A DNA stretch of 64,000 nt from Sphingomonas adhaesiva (lineage in GTDB: Bacteria > Pseudomonadota > Alphaproteobacteria > Sphingomonadales > Sphingomonadaceae). This document shows, in pieces, positions 38,164-47,197 of this stretch. A model generated the notes under the pieces. It was not told the DNA's origin and did no database searches. It saw only the letters and a list, made by a program, of their open reading frames with translations. How positions within the stretch are numbered: position 1 is the first letter of the stretch; the number at the start of each line of letters is the position of its first letter. The position numbers and the translations under genes were made by a program. The stretch is taken from assembly GCF_002374855.1 (NCBI RefSeq), contig NZ_NWVC01000004.1, positions 62,001 through 126,000 of the forward strand, read 5' to 3'.

Positions 38164-39090
38164 ATGGAGCGGCTCGACGGCGGCTCGGCGGTGCCCGCCC
38201 ATCTGGCGGGCGGGATCGTCGCGCTCGGCAATTTCGACGGCGTGCACCTGGGCCATCAGGCGGTGGTGGGCCGGGCGGTGGCGCGTGCGCGCGCCGAAGG
38301 GCGCCCGGCGCTGGTCGCCACGTTCGATCCGCACCCGGTCCGCTATTTCCGCCCCGATGCGCCGTGGTTCCGGCTGACCACGCTGGACCAGCGCGCGCGG
38401 CTGTTCGCGCAGGCGGGCGCGGATGCGATGGTGGTGTTCCGGTTCGACGCCGCGCTGGCGGCGCTGAGCGCGGAGGATTTCATCGCCGAGCGGCTGGAGC
38501 GCGCGTTGCAGGTGGCCGGCGTGGTGACCGGCGAGGATTTCACCTTCGGCCACGCAAAGCGCGGCACGGTCGCGATGCTGCGCGCGGCGGGTGCGCGCGG
38601 CGGCTATGCGGTGGACACCGTCGGCCCGGTGATGCTGGACGGGGCGCCGGTATCGTCCACCCGCATCCGCGAGGCGCTGCGCGCGGGCGACATGCGCGGC
38701 GCGGCGCGGCTGTTGACGCGCCCGTTCGCGATTCGCGGGACGGTGCAGCATGGCGACAAGCTGGGCCGGACGATCGGCTATCCCACCGCCAATGTCGACA
38801 TGGGCGATTACCTGCGCCCTGCCTATGGCATCTATGCGGTGCGCGGATACCTGCCCGACGGACGGGTCGTGCCCGGGGCCGCAAACCTGGGCGTGCGCCC
38901 GACGTTCGAGCCGCCCAAGGAATTGCTGGAGCCGTATTTCTTCGACTTTTCGGGCGACCTGTACGGGCAGGAGATCGAGGTCGCGCTAATCGACTATCTG
39001 CGCCCGGAAGCGAAATTCTCAGGGCTGGACGAACTGGTCGCGCAGATGGACCGCGACTGCGCGCGCGCACGTGAGTTGCTGGCGGAATAA
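38164..39090 (+). CDS. ribF: Bifunctional riboflavin kinase / FAD synthetase
   Basis: Makes FMN from riboflavin and FAD from FMN. The N-terminal nucleotidyltransferase half has ALGNFDGVHLGHQAVV with the H-x-G-H motif, FDPHPVRYF and the SSTRIREAL motif. The C-terminal riboflavin kinase half has GRTIGYPTANVDM, YGIYAVRG, NLGVRPTF and the closing LDYLRPE-type element (IDYLRPEAKFSGLDELVAQM). The ATG at 38164 gives 308 residues, normal for the family. It precedes ileS by 24 bp; ribF-ileS-lspA is a widely conserved order in proteobacteria. Confidence 0.97.
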   Translation: MERLDGGSAVPAHLAGGIVALGNFDGVHLGHQAVVGRAVARARAEGRPALVATFDPHPVRYFRPDAPWFRLTTLDQRARLFAQAGADAMVVFRFDAALAALSAEDFIAERLERALQVAGVVTGEDFTFGHAKRGTVAMLRAAGARGGYAVDTVGPVMLDGAPVSSTRIREALRAGDMRGAARLLTRPFAIRGTVQHGDKLGRTIGYPTANVDMGDYLRPAYGIYAVRGYLPDGRVVPGAANLGVRPTFEPPKELLEPYFFDFSGDLYGQEIEVALIDYLRPEAKFSGLDELVAQMDRDCARARELLAE

Positions 39091-39114
39091 CGGCGCGCTA
39101 AGGCCTGACATTCC

Positions 39115-41889
39115 ATGGCCGATGCATCCGACACGCCGCGCGACTGGCGCGAAACCGTCTTCCTGCCGAAGACCGATTTTCCCATGAAGGCGGGGCTGCC
39201 GCAGAAGGAGCCGGCGATCCTGGCGCGATGGCAGGACATGGACCTGTACCGCCGCCTGCGCCAGGAGCGCGCGGGGCGCGAGACGTTCATCCTCCACGAC
39301 GGCCCGCCTTATGCCAATGGCGACATGCACATCGGCCATGCGCTGAACCATATCCTGAAGGACATGGTGGTGCGCACCCAGACGCTGCTGGGCAAGAACG
39401 CGCCCTATGTCCCCGGCTGGGATTGCCACGGCCTGCCGATCGAATGGAAGGTCGAGGAGGAATATCGCAAGAAGAAGCGCAACAAGGATGAGGTGCCGCC
39501 GCGCGAGTTCCGCGCCGAGTGCCGCGCCTATGCGCAGCATTGGGTGGACACCCAGCGCGAGCAGCTGAAGCGGCTGGGCATCAACGGCGACTGGGACAAG
39601 CCGTATCTGACGATGGATTTCGCCGCGGAGGCGACGATCGTCGCCGAGCTGATGAAGTTCGCCGAGACGGGCCAGCTGTATCGCGGCGCGAAGCCGGTGA
39701 TGTGGTCCCCGGTCGAAAAGACCGCCTTGGCCGAAGCCGAAATCGAATATGAGGACATCACCTCCACCCAGATCGACGTCGGGTTCGAGGTGATCCAATG
39801 CCCCGAATATCCGGGGCTGGCGGGCACGATCGCGCCGATCTGGACCACCACGCCGTGGACGATCCCGGTCAACCAGGCGATCGCCTACGGTTCGGCGATC
39901 GACTACCTCCAGTTCGAAAGCGGCGGGAAGAAGTATCTGGTCGCCGAGCCGCTGTTCCCGGCCTTCTCCCAGCGCACCGGCCTGAAGCTGGAAGGGATCG
40001 TCGCGCTCATCAAGGGGCCGGTGCTGGAAGGCGCGACGGTGCGCCATCCGATGCATCATCTGGGCGGCTTCTACGCCACGCCGCGCCCGTTCCTGGAGGG
40101 CGACTTCGTCACCATCGACGCGGGCACGGGGCTGGTCCACATGGCGCCCGACCATGGCGAGGACGATTTCGAACTGTGCAAGAAGCACGGGATCGAGCCG
40201 GTGTTCGCGGTGGATGCCGCGGGCATGTACCGCGACGACTGGGCGTGGCTGGGGGGGCAGGGCAGCGTCATCAACAAGAAGTTCGTCGCCAGCGACGGGC
40301 CGATCTGCACCGACCTGCGCGACACCGGCCTGCTGCTGTCCGCCAGCGACGATTTCCAGCACACCTACCCGCATTCGTGGCGGTCCAAGGCGAAGGTGAT
40401 CTATCGCTGTACCCCGCAGTGGTTCATCGCGGTCGACCGGCCGATCGACGGAGAGGCCGACACGCTGCGCAACCGCGCGATCGCGGCGATCGCGGCGACG
40501 CGGTTCGTGCCGGAAAAGGGCCGCAACCGCATCGGCGCGATGGTGGAGGGGCGGCCCGACTGGGTGATCTCGCGCCAGCGCGCGTGGGGCGTGCCGATCG
40601 CGCTGTTCGTCGACCGGCGCACCGGCCAGTATCTGGTCGATCCGCAGGTCAACGCGCGGATCGTCGCGGCCTTCCGCGAAGAGGGCGTCGATGCGTGGAG
40701 CGACGCGGCAATGCCCGCGCTGCTCGGCCCCGATCGCGACCCGGCGGATTACGAGCGGGTCACCGACATCCTGGACGTGTGGTTCGATTCGGGCTGCACC
40801 CATGCCTTCGTGCTCGACAGCGGGCGCTGGCCGGAACTGAGCTGGCCCGCCGATCTGTATCTGGAAGGGTCGGACCAGCATCGCGGCTGGTTCCAGTCGT
40901 CGCTGCTGGAAAGCTGCGGGACGCGCGGGCGGGCGCCCTATGACGCGGTGCTGACGCACGGCTTCACGATGGACGCCAAGGGCATGAAGATGTCCAAGTC
41001 GCTGGGCAACACCATCAACCCGCTGGACCTGATGCGCGATTACGGCGCGGATATCCTGCGGCTGTGGGCGCTGTCGGTCGATTTCACCGAGGACCATCGC
41101 ATCGGCAAGGAGATCCTGGCCGGGGTGGCGGACCAGTATCGCAAGCTGCGCAACACGTTCCGCTACCTGCTGGGCGCGCTGGACGGGTTCGACGAGGCGG
41201 AGCGGCTGGCGGTGGGCGAATGGCCGGAGCTGGAGCGGTACATGCTCCACCTCACCCATGCGCTGGACGCGCAGCTGCGCCGCGCGGTCGAGGCGTATGA
41301 CTTCAACGGCTACGTCCGGCTGCTGAGCGATTTCGCGAACGAGGACCTGTCGGCGTTCTTCTTCGATATCCGCAAGGATTCGCTCTATTGCGATGCCGCG
41401 GGCGATGTGACGCGGCGCGCCTATCGCACGATGCTGGACGTGCTGTTCCACGCGATGGTGCGCTGGGCCGCGCCGGTGCTGGTGTTCACCGCCGAGGAGG
41501 TGTGGCAGGCGCGCTTCGCCGATGCGGACGGATCGGTCCACCTGCTCGACTGGCCCGAACTGCCCCCGGAAACCGGAGAGGACGTCGCCGCGCGCTGGGG
41601 GGCAGTGCGTGAGCTGCGCGCGCGCGTGACCGAGGCGATCGAGCCGCTGCGCCGTGAAAAGACCGTCCGCTCCAGCCTGGAGGCGGAGGTGACGGTACCC
41701 GAGCTGCCGCTGGATGCCGCCGCGCTGGCGGAGGCGTTCATCGTCGCCAAGGTGACGCCGGGCGATACGGTGTCGGTGACGCGCACCGATTACCGCAAGT
41801 GCGGCCGCTGCTGGCGCCACCTGCCCGACGTGGCGGCGGACGACGGGCTGTGCGGGCGCTGCGCCGACGTCGTCGGGGCCGGCGCGTGA
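39115..41889 (+). CDS. ileS: Isoleucyl-tRNA synthetase
   Basis: Class I aminoacyl-tRNA synthetase of 924 residues. HIGH lies at residues 72-75 (GDMHIGHALNHILKDMV) and KMSKS at 625-629 (GMKMSKSLGN). The editing domain shows WTTTPWTIPVNQAIA and the GTGLVHMAPDHGEDD loop. The C-terminal zinc module CGRCWRHLP...CGRCADVV marks the bacterial type with the extra zinc-binding domain. The stop overlaps the lspA GTG start as GTGA, indicating coupled translation. Confidence 0.98.
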   Translation: MADASDTPRDWRETVFLPKTDFPMKAGLPQKEPAILARWQDMDLYRRLRQERAGRETFILHDGPPYANGDMHIGHALNHILKDMVVRTQTLLGKNAPYVPGWDCHGLPIEWKVEEEYRKKKRNKDEVPPREFRAECRAYAQHWVDTQREQLKRLGINGDWDKPYLTMDFAAEATIVAELMKFAETGQLYRGAKPVMWSPVEKTALAEAEIEYEDITSTQIDVGFEVIQCPEYPGLAGTIAPIWTTTPWTIPVNQAIAYGSAIDYLQFESGGKKYLVAEPLFPAFSQRTGLKLEGIVALIKGPVLEGATVRHPMHHLGGFYATPRPFLEGDFVTIDAGTGLVHMAPDHGEDDFELCKKHGIEPVFAVDAAGMYRDDWAWLGGQGSVINKKFVASDGPICTDLRDTGLLLSASDDFQHTYPHSWRSKAKVIYRCTPQWFIAVDRPIDGEADTLRNRAIAAIAATRFVPEKGRNRIGAMVEGRPDWVISRQRAWGVPIALFVDRRTGQYLVDPQVNARIVAAFREEGVDAWSDAAMPALLGPDRDPADYERVTDILDVWFDSGCTHAFVLDSGRWPELSWPADLYLEGSDQHRGWFQSSLLESCGTRGRAPYDAVLTHGFTMDAKGMKMSKSLGNTINPLDLMRDYGADILRLWALSVDFTEDHRIGKEILAGVADQYRKLRNTFRYLLGALDGFDEAERLAVGEWPELERYMLHLTHALDAQLRRAVEAYDFNGYVRLLSDFANEDLSAFFFDIRKDSLYCDAAGDVTRRAYRTMLDVLFHAMVRWAAPVLVFTAEEVWQARFADADGSVHLLDWPELPPETGEDVAARWGAVRELRARVTEAIEPLRREKTVRSSLEAEVTVPELPLDAAALAEAFIVAKVTPGDTVSVTRTDYRKCGRCWRHLPDVAADDGLCGRCADVVGAGA

Positions 41890-42395
41890 GCAAGGTGCCG
41901 CGTGCGGGGCTGGCGGTGGCGGCGGCGGTGTTCGTCGTCGACCAGGCGGTGAAATGGCTGGTCACCGGGCCGCTGGGCGTCGATTTCCTGGGCGCGTACA
42001 AGACGATTCTGCCGATCTTCGACCTGCGCTTCACGAAGAACGAGGGCGTGTCGCTGGGGATGCTGCGCGCCGAGACCGAGCTGACCCGCTGGCTGCTGGT
42101 GGCGTTCACCGCCGCGATCGCCACTGGCGTCGCGATCTGGATGACGCGCGAGGACAAAAGCGCCGACCGGCTGGCGCTGGGGCTGGTGCTGGGCGGTGCG
42201 CTGGGCAATATCCTCGACCGCATCCGGCTGGGCTATGTCGTCGATTTCGCCGACCTGCATTTCGGCGAATGGCGCCCGTTCCTGATCTTCAACGTCGCGG
42301 ATGCGGCGATTACCATCGGCGTGCTGATTCTGCTGGCACGCGCGCTCCTGATCCGCGAGAAGCGGCCCGATCCTTCGGAGAATGTCCATGCGTAA
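41886..42395 (+). CDS. lspA: Lipoprotein signal peptidase (signal peptidase II)
   Basis: Inner-membrane aspartyl protease that removes signal peptides from prolipoproteins. The 169 residues form four hydrophobic segments. The two catalytic aspartates lie in the conserved NILDRIRLGYVVDF and FNVADAAITIGV blocks; the upstream FTKNEGVSLGM block is also typical. The GTG start overlaps the ileS stop. Its own 3' end overlaps the next gene, a lipoprotein that would be its substrate, by eight bases. Confidence 0.96.
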   Translation: MSKVPRAGLAVAAAVFVVDQAVKWLVTGPLGVDFLGAYKTILPIFDLRFTKNEGVSLGMLRAETELTRWLLVAFTAAIATGVAIWMTREDKSADRLALGLVLGGALGNILDRIRLGYVVDFADLHFGEWRPFLIFNVADAAITIGVLILLARALLIREKRPDPSENVHA

Positions 42396-42846
42396 GTCTG
42401 TCGTCGTGGTGGCCTCGCTCACGGCGCTTGCCCTTGTCTCGGGCTGCGGGAAGAGCGGTTACGACCGTGCGCGTCCCGACGAATTCGCCGTCGCGCGCCA
42501 GCCCCCGCTGGTGATCCCGCCCGATTTCGCGCTGGTCCCGCCGCAGCCGGGCGCCGCGCGGACGCAGGGCGTGAACACCCAGGCGCAGACGCTGGAGGCG
42601 CTGTTCGGCGGCCCGGCGCAGCGCACCGGCACGCAGGGCGCGGTGATCGACGAAGCCGGCGGCACCGGCGCGGCGCAGGCGGGCATCCGCTCCGCCGTCG
42701 GCGATCCGCAGACCAACGTGATCGACAAGGGGCAGACGACCCGCGACATCATCGCCGCGCCGCAGGGCGACGGGCAGGGCGCCCGCGCCTCCGCAGGGGC
42801 GACCGCCGCGCCGGCCGCCAGCGCGACGCCCGCGCCGCAACAGTAA
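42388..42846 (+). CDS. bamF: DUF3035 lipoprotein, BamF-like subunit of the outer-membrane assembly machine
   Basis: A small secreted lipoprotein. A signal peptide ends in the lipobox LVSGC, whose cysteine should be lipidated. The mature part has the DUF3035 pattern: YDRARPDEFAVARQPPLVIP and PPDFALVPPQPGA. A low-complexity Gly/Ala/Gln-rich tail follows. In Caulobacter a lipoprotein of this family is the BamF component of the BAM complex. Two ATGs occur at 42382 and 42388. The second is better placed after CGGAGA, so I use it (152 residues). It overlaps the end of lspA. Confidence 0.8.
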   Translation: MRKSVVVVASLTALALVSGCGKSGYDRARPDEFAVARQPPLVIPPDFALVPPQPGAARTQGVNTQAQTLEALFGGPAQRTGTQGAVIDEAGGTGAAQAGIRSAVGDPQTNVIDKGQTTRDIIAAPQGDGQGARASAGATAAPAASATPAPQQ

Positions 42847-43179
42847 GCGACCGGGGGCGCGCGACCGAGCGCGGGCGAACGTTCGCGTCGTCATGCCGGA
42901 CCTGTTCCGGCATCCACCCACCCGCAAACATGCCAGGTCGGGACTCGCGGAGCAGTGGACCCCGGAACAGGTCCGGGGTGACGGGTTCCACGGGGCGGGC
43001 GGCACGCATTCCACGAAGGCCGCAGCCTTCGCCGGGGTGACGATTGCCCGATGCCCGTCGCCCCAGCGCAGGCTGGGGCCTTTGCGAAGCGGGCGTCGCG
43101 CCAGTCGCGGGAGATCCCAGCTTTCGCTGGGATGACGGAGTGGGGGCGCGCGGCAAACGCTCGCTTCCTCCCTCCGCTA
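42847..43179. repeat. Intergenic cluster of five REP-like hairpin repeats
   Basis: This 333-bp gap between two convergent genes holds no gene. It contains five inverted repeats: TGCCGGA-4-TTCCGGCA near 42893-42911, CCCCGGAACAGGTCCGGGG near 42960, GAAGGC-4-GCCTTC near 43015, CCCCAG-5-GCTGGGG near 43061, and TCCCAGC-4-GCTGGGA near 43114. Several end in a common GGGRTGACG tail. Close copies occur again at 60823-60906. They are likely mobile REP/BIME-type elements and may also act as bidirectional terminators. Confidence 0.8.
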
Positions 43180-44460
43180 TTAGCCCCGCTGTTCCGGCCA
43201 GCTGCGGATGTAGACGTCCTGCTGGGCGAAGGGGATGGCGATGCCGGCGTCCTTGAACATCCACCACAATCGGTTGAGCACGTCGGAGCGGACGTTGCCG
43301 ACGCCGCTTTCGGGGTCGCTGATCCACGCCAGTATCTCATGCTCCACCCCGTCGTTGCCGAACGCGGTCAGCCAGACGTTCGGCTTGGGGCTGGCGAGCA
43401 CGCGCGGGCTGGCCAGCGCGGCCTTCAGCATCAGGTCCTGCGCCAGTTTCAGGTCGCTGTCATAGGCGACGCTGACGGGGATGCGCACGCGCACGTTGCG
43501 GTCGGAATAGGACCAGTTCTCCACCTCGCGCGTCATCAGATCCTCGTTCGGGATCAGATGTTCCTTGCCGTCGCGGGTGACGACCGACACCGCGCGCACG
43601 CCGATCTTGTTCACCCAGCCGAAGCTTTCGCCGACGACGATCACGTCGCCGGGCTTGATCGAACGATCCATCAGCAGGATGATCCCGGCGATCAGGTTGC
43701 CGATCGTCTTCTGCATCCCGAAACCGACCGCCAGGCCGAACGCGCCGGAAAACACCGCGAAGGCGGTCAGGTCGATCCCGATCAGGTCGATCCCGAACAG
43801 GAAGGCGACGACCACCGCGGCGATGCCCGCGATCTTCTGCGCCAGGATCTTCTGCGTCGGGTCGAGCGCGGGGGTGCGGTCGATCGCATGCGCGACGACG
43901 CGATTGACGACCCGCACCAGCGCGATCAGCACCACCACCGTCACCAGCGCGGAAATGAGCGCCAGCAGCGACAGGCGCCGCGACCCGATGGTGACCGCGA
44001 TCGCATCCAGCGTCGCGGTGATCGGCTCCAGCCCGCCGACCGCGCGGCTGAACAGCGCGACGAACACGATCGCCTCCACCGTCCACGACGCCCAGCGCGG
44101 GATGCCGACGCCGCGCATCAGCTGGTGCGTCGTCAGCGCGGCGGCGCTGCCCAGCGCCAGCCCGACCGGCGCGCCCGCCCAGGGCGACCAGCGATGCGCG
44201 ACCAGCACCACCGCCAGCAGCAGCGCGGCGGTGCCGTGGCGCACGATCAGCCCGAGCCGCGGGCGCAGCCCCTCACCGGTCTGGCCGGCGACATGATCCT
44301 TCCACCAGTCCGCCAGCCGCGGGCCGAGTGCACGCCCCGCCGCCACCCCGATGGCGAGCGCCAGCAGCACCAGTGCGCCGGCCACCGCCGCCTCCACCGC
44401 CTGCGCACGGCCGGGCAGCGGGATGCCGTAGCGCGCCAGCACGGTGACCCATTCGTTCAC
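43180..44460 (-). CDS. MscS-family mechanosensitive ion channel
   Basis: A 426-residue membrane channel expected to relieve hypo-osmotic pressure. Several hydrophobic segments precede the pore helix and MscS beta domain. The conserved block reads FAVFSGAFGLAVGFGMQKTI, then NLIAGIILLMDRSIKPGDVI. The soluble vestibule follows (GWVNKIGVRAVSVVTRDGKE, LIPNEDLMTREVENWSYSD). The start is GTG at 44460, overlapping the stop of the upstream lyase gene as GTGA. It is the last gene of a three-gene leftward operon. Confidence 0.94.
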   Translation of the reverse strand: MNEWVTVLARYGIPLPGRAQAVEAAVAGALVLLALAIGVAAGRALGPRLADWWKDHVAGQTGEGLRPRLGLIVRHGTAALLLAVVLVAHRWSPWAGAPVGLALGSAAALTTHQLMRGVGIPRWASWTVEAIVFVALFSRAVGGLEPITATLDAIAVTIGSRRLSLLALISALVTVVVLIALVRVVNRVVAHAIDRTPALDPTQKILAQKIAGIAAVVVAFLFGIDLIGIDLTAFAVFSGAFGLAVGFGMQKTIGNLIAGIILLMDRSIKPGDVIVVGESFGWVNKIGVRAVSVVTRDGKEHLIPNEDLMTREVENWSYSDRNVRVRIPVSVAYDSDLKLAQDLMLKAALASPRVLASPKPNVWLTAFGNDGVEHEILAWISDPESGVGNVRSDVLNRLWWMFKDAGIAIPFAQQDVYIRSWPEQRG

Positions 44461-45662
44461 CCGCGCGCGGCCCGGAACGCCGCCAGCCCGCGGTCGAGAT
44501 CGGCGATCAGGTCGCCCGGATCCTCCAGCCCGATCTGCAACCGCACCAGCGGCCCGGCGACATCGGGGGTGGTGGCGGTGCGATAGCGGTGCGGATCGAC
44601 CGGCAGCGCCAGGCTTTCATAGCCGCCCCAGCTGTAGCCGATGCCGAAATGCGCCAGCGTGTTGATCAGCGCGGCGCGCGCGCGTTCGTCCCCGCCATCC
44701 AGCACGAAGGAGAACAGCCCGGACGATCCCGCGAAATCGCGCGCCCACACGTCATGGCCGGGGCAGGAGGGTAGCGCGGGGTGCAGCACGCGCGCGACGC
44801 CCGGCTGCGCGTCCAGCCAGCGCGCGATCGCCAGCGCGCTGTCCTGATGCTGTTTCAGCCGCACCGCCATGGTGCGCAGCCCGCGCGACGCCAGCCAGGC
44901 ATCGTCGGGGCCGGTCACCTGCCCCAGCTGGAACGCGGTGTCGCGCAGCGCCGCGAACCGCCCCGGCGCGGCGGTGACCGAACCCAGCATGACGTCGGAA
45001 TGGCCGACGACATATTTGGTGCACGCCAGGATCGTGTAGTCGACGCCGTGCGCGATCGCGGGGAACAGCAATGGCGTGGCCCAGGTATTGTCCAGCACCG
45101 TCGCCACCCCGCGCGCCCGCGCGGCGGCGGCGATGGCGGGGACGTCCTGCACCTCGAACGTCAGGCTGCCGGGGCTTTCCATCACGATCGCGCGCGTCGC
45201 CGGGCCGATCAGGTCGGCGATGCCGGCGCCGATCAGCGGATCGTAGAAGCGCGTGGTGATCCCCATCCGCCGCAACAGCCCGCCGGCCATCGACCGCGTC
45301 GGGTCATAGGCGCTGTCGGTCACCAGCAGTTCGTCGCCGGGCGACAGGATCGCCAGCAGGCATCCGGCGATCGCGGCGACGCCGGAGGGGTAGAGGAACG
45401 TCCCCTCCGCCCCCGGTTCCAGCTGCGTCAGCGCGTCAGCCAGGCTCCATTGCGTCGGCGTGCCGCGCCGGCCGTAGAACAGCCGGTGGTGCGTGTCCTT
45501 CCCCGCCGCGGCCCGCAGGTCGGCGACATCGTCGTACAGGATCGTCGAGGCGCGCCACACGGGGGTGTTGACGATGCCGCGGGTCCATTCGTCGCGCCGC
45601 CCGGCGGTGACGACGCGCGTGGCGGGTGCGATGTCGTGCCCGTGATCGGTGTCGTCGCTCAT
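44457..45662 (-). CDS. metC: Cystathionine beta-lyase-like PLP enzyme
   Basis: A PLP-dependent enzyme of the Cys/Met metabolism family (401 residues), most like proteobacterial cystathionine beta-lyase, which yields homocysteine, pyruvate and ammonia. Visible elements are FYGRRGTPTQWSLADAL with the phosphate-contacting Tyr and Arg, FLYPSGVAAIAGCLLA, TVLDNTWATPLLF with the PLP-binding Asp, and the Schiff-base Lys216 in CTKYVVGHSDVMLG. The ATG overlaps the sulfurtransferase stop as ATGA. Pairing with a sulfurtransferase fits sulfur amino acid metabolism. Gamma-lyase or other specificities in the family cannot be excluded. Confidence 0.9.
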   Translation of the reverse strand: MSDDTDHGHDIAPATRVVTAGRRDEWTRGIVNTPVWRASTILYDDVADLRAAAGKDTHHRLFYGRRGTPTQWSLADALTQLEPGAEGTFLYPSGVAAIAGCLLAILSPGDELLVTDSAYDPTRSMAGGLLRRMGITTRFYDPLIGAGIADLIGPATRAIVMESPGSLTFEVQDVPAIAAAARARGVATVLDNTWATPLLFPAIAHGVDYTILACTKYVVGHSDVMLGSVTAAPGRFAALRDTAFQLGQVTGPDDAWLASRGLRTMAVRLKQHQDSALAIARWLDAQPGVARVLHPALPSCPGHDVWARDFAGSSGLFSFVLDGGDERARAALINTLAHFGIGYSWGGYESLALPVDPHRYRTATTPDVAGPLVRLQIGLEDPGDLIADLDRGLAAFRAARG

Positions 45663-46507
45663 GCCGCCCCCGTCGCCTTGGGGGTGGAAGGGTCGGCGCC
45701 CCATTCGGTCCAGCTGCCGTCATATACCGCGGCGTCGCGGCCCAGCAGATGCGCGCCGAACGCCAGCACGCTGGCGGTGATCCCCGATCCGCAGGTCATC
45801 GTCATCGGCCGGTCGAGGTCGACGCCCGCGTCGGTGAAGGCGGCGGCTAGGTCCGCGCCGCGCTTCCACGTGCCGTCGGCGTTGAACAGCCGGTTATACG
45901 GCAGGTTGCGCGCGCCCGGCATGTGCCCCGCGGCGATGCCGGGGCGCGGATCGGCTTCCTCGCCGGTGAAGCGCGCGGGCGAGCGGGCATCTACCAGCTG
46001 TTCGCCGCCGTCAGCGACGATCGCGCGCACCGCGGCCATGTCGCGGATGCCGACGCCGATCTCGCGCGGGGTGGCGTGGCGCGGGGCGGAGGCGCCGGGG
46101 CCGGTTTCCAGCGTGCGGCCCTCCGCGCGCCATTTCGCCAGCCCGCCGTCCAGGATCGCGACCTCGGTGAAGCCGAACGCGCGCAGCATCACCCAGGCGC
46201 GCGCCGCGGTGTGGTGCGCGGCATCGTCGTACAGGACGATGCGCGTGCCGTCGCCCAGCCCCAGCTTTCCCATGCGGCTGGCGAATTGCGCGGGGCCGGG
46301 CAGGGTGGAGGGCAGCGGGCTGGCGGCATCCGAAAAGCCGTCAAGGTCCATGAACACCGCGCCGGGGATATGCCCGGCGGCGAATTCGGCCGCGGCATCG
46401 CGCGGCGGCGCGCCCGGCAGCTTCACGTGATAGGTGGCGTCGGCGACGCGCAGGTCGCGCGCGCCCAGCTGGCCGGCGAGCCATTCGGTGGAGACAAGGG
46501 GTTCCAT
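45659..46507 (-). CDS. sseA: 3-mercaptopyruvate/thiosulfate sulfurtransferase (two-domain rhodanese)
   Basis: Transfers sulfur from 3-mercaptopyruvate or thiosulfate to an acceptor. Two rhodanese domains are present (about 1-130 and 150-282). The first has [18 protein letters not shown] and the second [14 protein letters not shown]. The catalytic cysteine is C239 in the loop CGSGITA. That loop matches the CGSGVTA type of mercaptopyruvate sulfurtransferases rather than the CRKGVTA loop of thiosulfate enzymes. The ATG at 46507 starts the operon. The gap to the divergent queF is only about 75 bp, so the promoters must overlap. Confidence 0.93.
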   Translation of the reverse strand: MEPLVSTEWLAGQLGARDLRVADATYHVKLPGAPPRDAAAEFAAGHIPGAVFMDLDGFSDAASPLPSTLPGPAQFASRMGKLGLGDGTRIVLYDDAAHHTAARAWVMLRAFGFTEVAILDGGLAKWRAEGRTLETGPGASAPRHATPREIGVGIRDMAAVRAIVADGGEQLVDARSPARFTGEEADPRPGIAAGHMPGARNLPYNRLFNADGTWKRGADLAAAFTDAGVDLDRPMTMTCGSGITASVLAFGAHLLGRDAAVYDGSWTEWGADPSTPKATGAA

Positions 46508-46581
46508 GTCCCCTCCATAGCCGCGCGGGATGGCGAGGGAACAGGTCGCAATTGCGCGCGCGCGGGACTATGTGCGCGAAC

Positions 46582-47028
46582 ATGACACCGAAGTTCCTTG
46601 GCCAGGCCAGCACGCTTCCCGCATCGCCGGAGGAAGCGGCGCTCGATTACGTTCCCAACCCGCGCCCCGGCACCGCGTATCTGGTGCGGTTCGTGCAGCC
46701 GGAATTCACCTCGCTCTGCCCGGTGACCGGCCAGCCCGATTTCGCGCATCTGGTGATCGATTACGTGCCCGGCGACACGATCGTCGAATCGAAGTCGCTG
46801 AAGCTGTTCCTGGGATCGTTCCGCAACCACGCCGCCTTTCACGAGGATTGCACCGTGGGCATCGGCGACCGGCTGTTCCGCGAAATGGCACCGCGCTGGC
46901 TGCGCATCGGCGGTTACTGGTATCCGCGCGGGGGGATGCCGATCGACGTCTTCTGGCAGTCCGGCCCGCCGCCGGAGGGGGTGTGGCTGCCCGATCAGGG
47001 CGTCGCGCCGTACCGCGGCCGCGGCTGA
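46582..47028 (+). CDS. queF: NADPH-dependent preQ0 reductase (queuosine biosynthesis)
   Basis: Reduces 7-cyano-7-deazaguanine to 7-aminomethyl-7-deazaguanine, a step toward queuosine in tRNA. This is the short, unimodular form (148 residues from the preferred ATG). The catalytic pair is C46 and D53 in [14 protein letters not shown]. The NADPH/substrate motif [15 protein letters not shown] is followed by FHEDC. No good ribosome site precedes either this ATG or the one at 46570, so the exact start is uncertain. The gene stands alone, divergent from the sulfurtransferase operon. No other queuosine genes are in the window. Confidence 0.95.
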   Translation: MTPKFLGQASTLPASPEEAALDYVPNPRPGTAYLVRFVQPEFTSLCPVTGQPDFAHLVIDYVPGDTIVESKSLKLFLGSFRNHAAFHEDCTVGIGDRLFREMAPRWLRIGGYWYPRGGMPIDVFWQSGPPPEGVWLPDQGVAPYRGRG

Positions 47029-47067
47029 CCGGGCGGGCCGCGTCGGTCCGCCGCGCCCCGCTTTCGA

Positions 47068-47081
47068 TTGATCGCGATCAA
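47068..47081. promoter_or_regulatory. Perfect FNR/FixK-type binding palindrome upstream of the glycosyltransferase gene
   Basis: The sequence TTGATCGCGATCAA is an exact match to the FNR/FixK consensus TTGAT-N4-ATCAA. It lies in the 169-bp gap upstream of the glycosyltransferase gene, centred at 47074.5. A CAACAT hexamer at 47105-47110 would serve as a -10 element for a transcript starting near 47116, putting the palindrome at about -41.5, the classical activator position. The cognate regulator is not in the window. Confidence 0.6.
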
Positions 47082-47197
47082 CACGATCGGGCGTGGTTGC
47101 AGTGCAACATTCCTGCAACCATCTGCTTCATGACGGGTTCATCGCCCTATGCGCGCGGGTGTATCGCCCGTCGTGCTGCATCAGCGAAGGCAGAGGA

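Noticed and set aside
42749..43340. Open frames on both strands across the REP cluster, with peptides like SVIPAKAGI
   Set aside because: They arise from the hairpin repeats; no ribosome site or family similarity.
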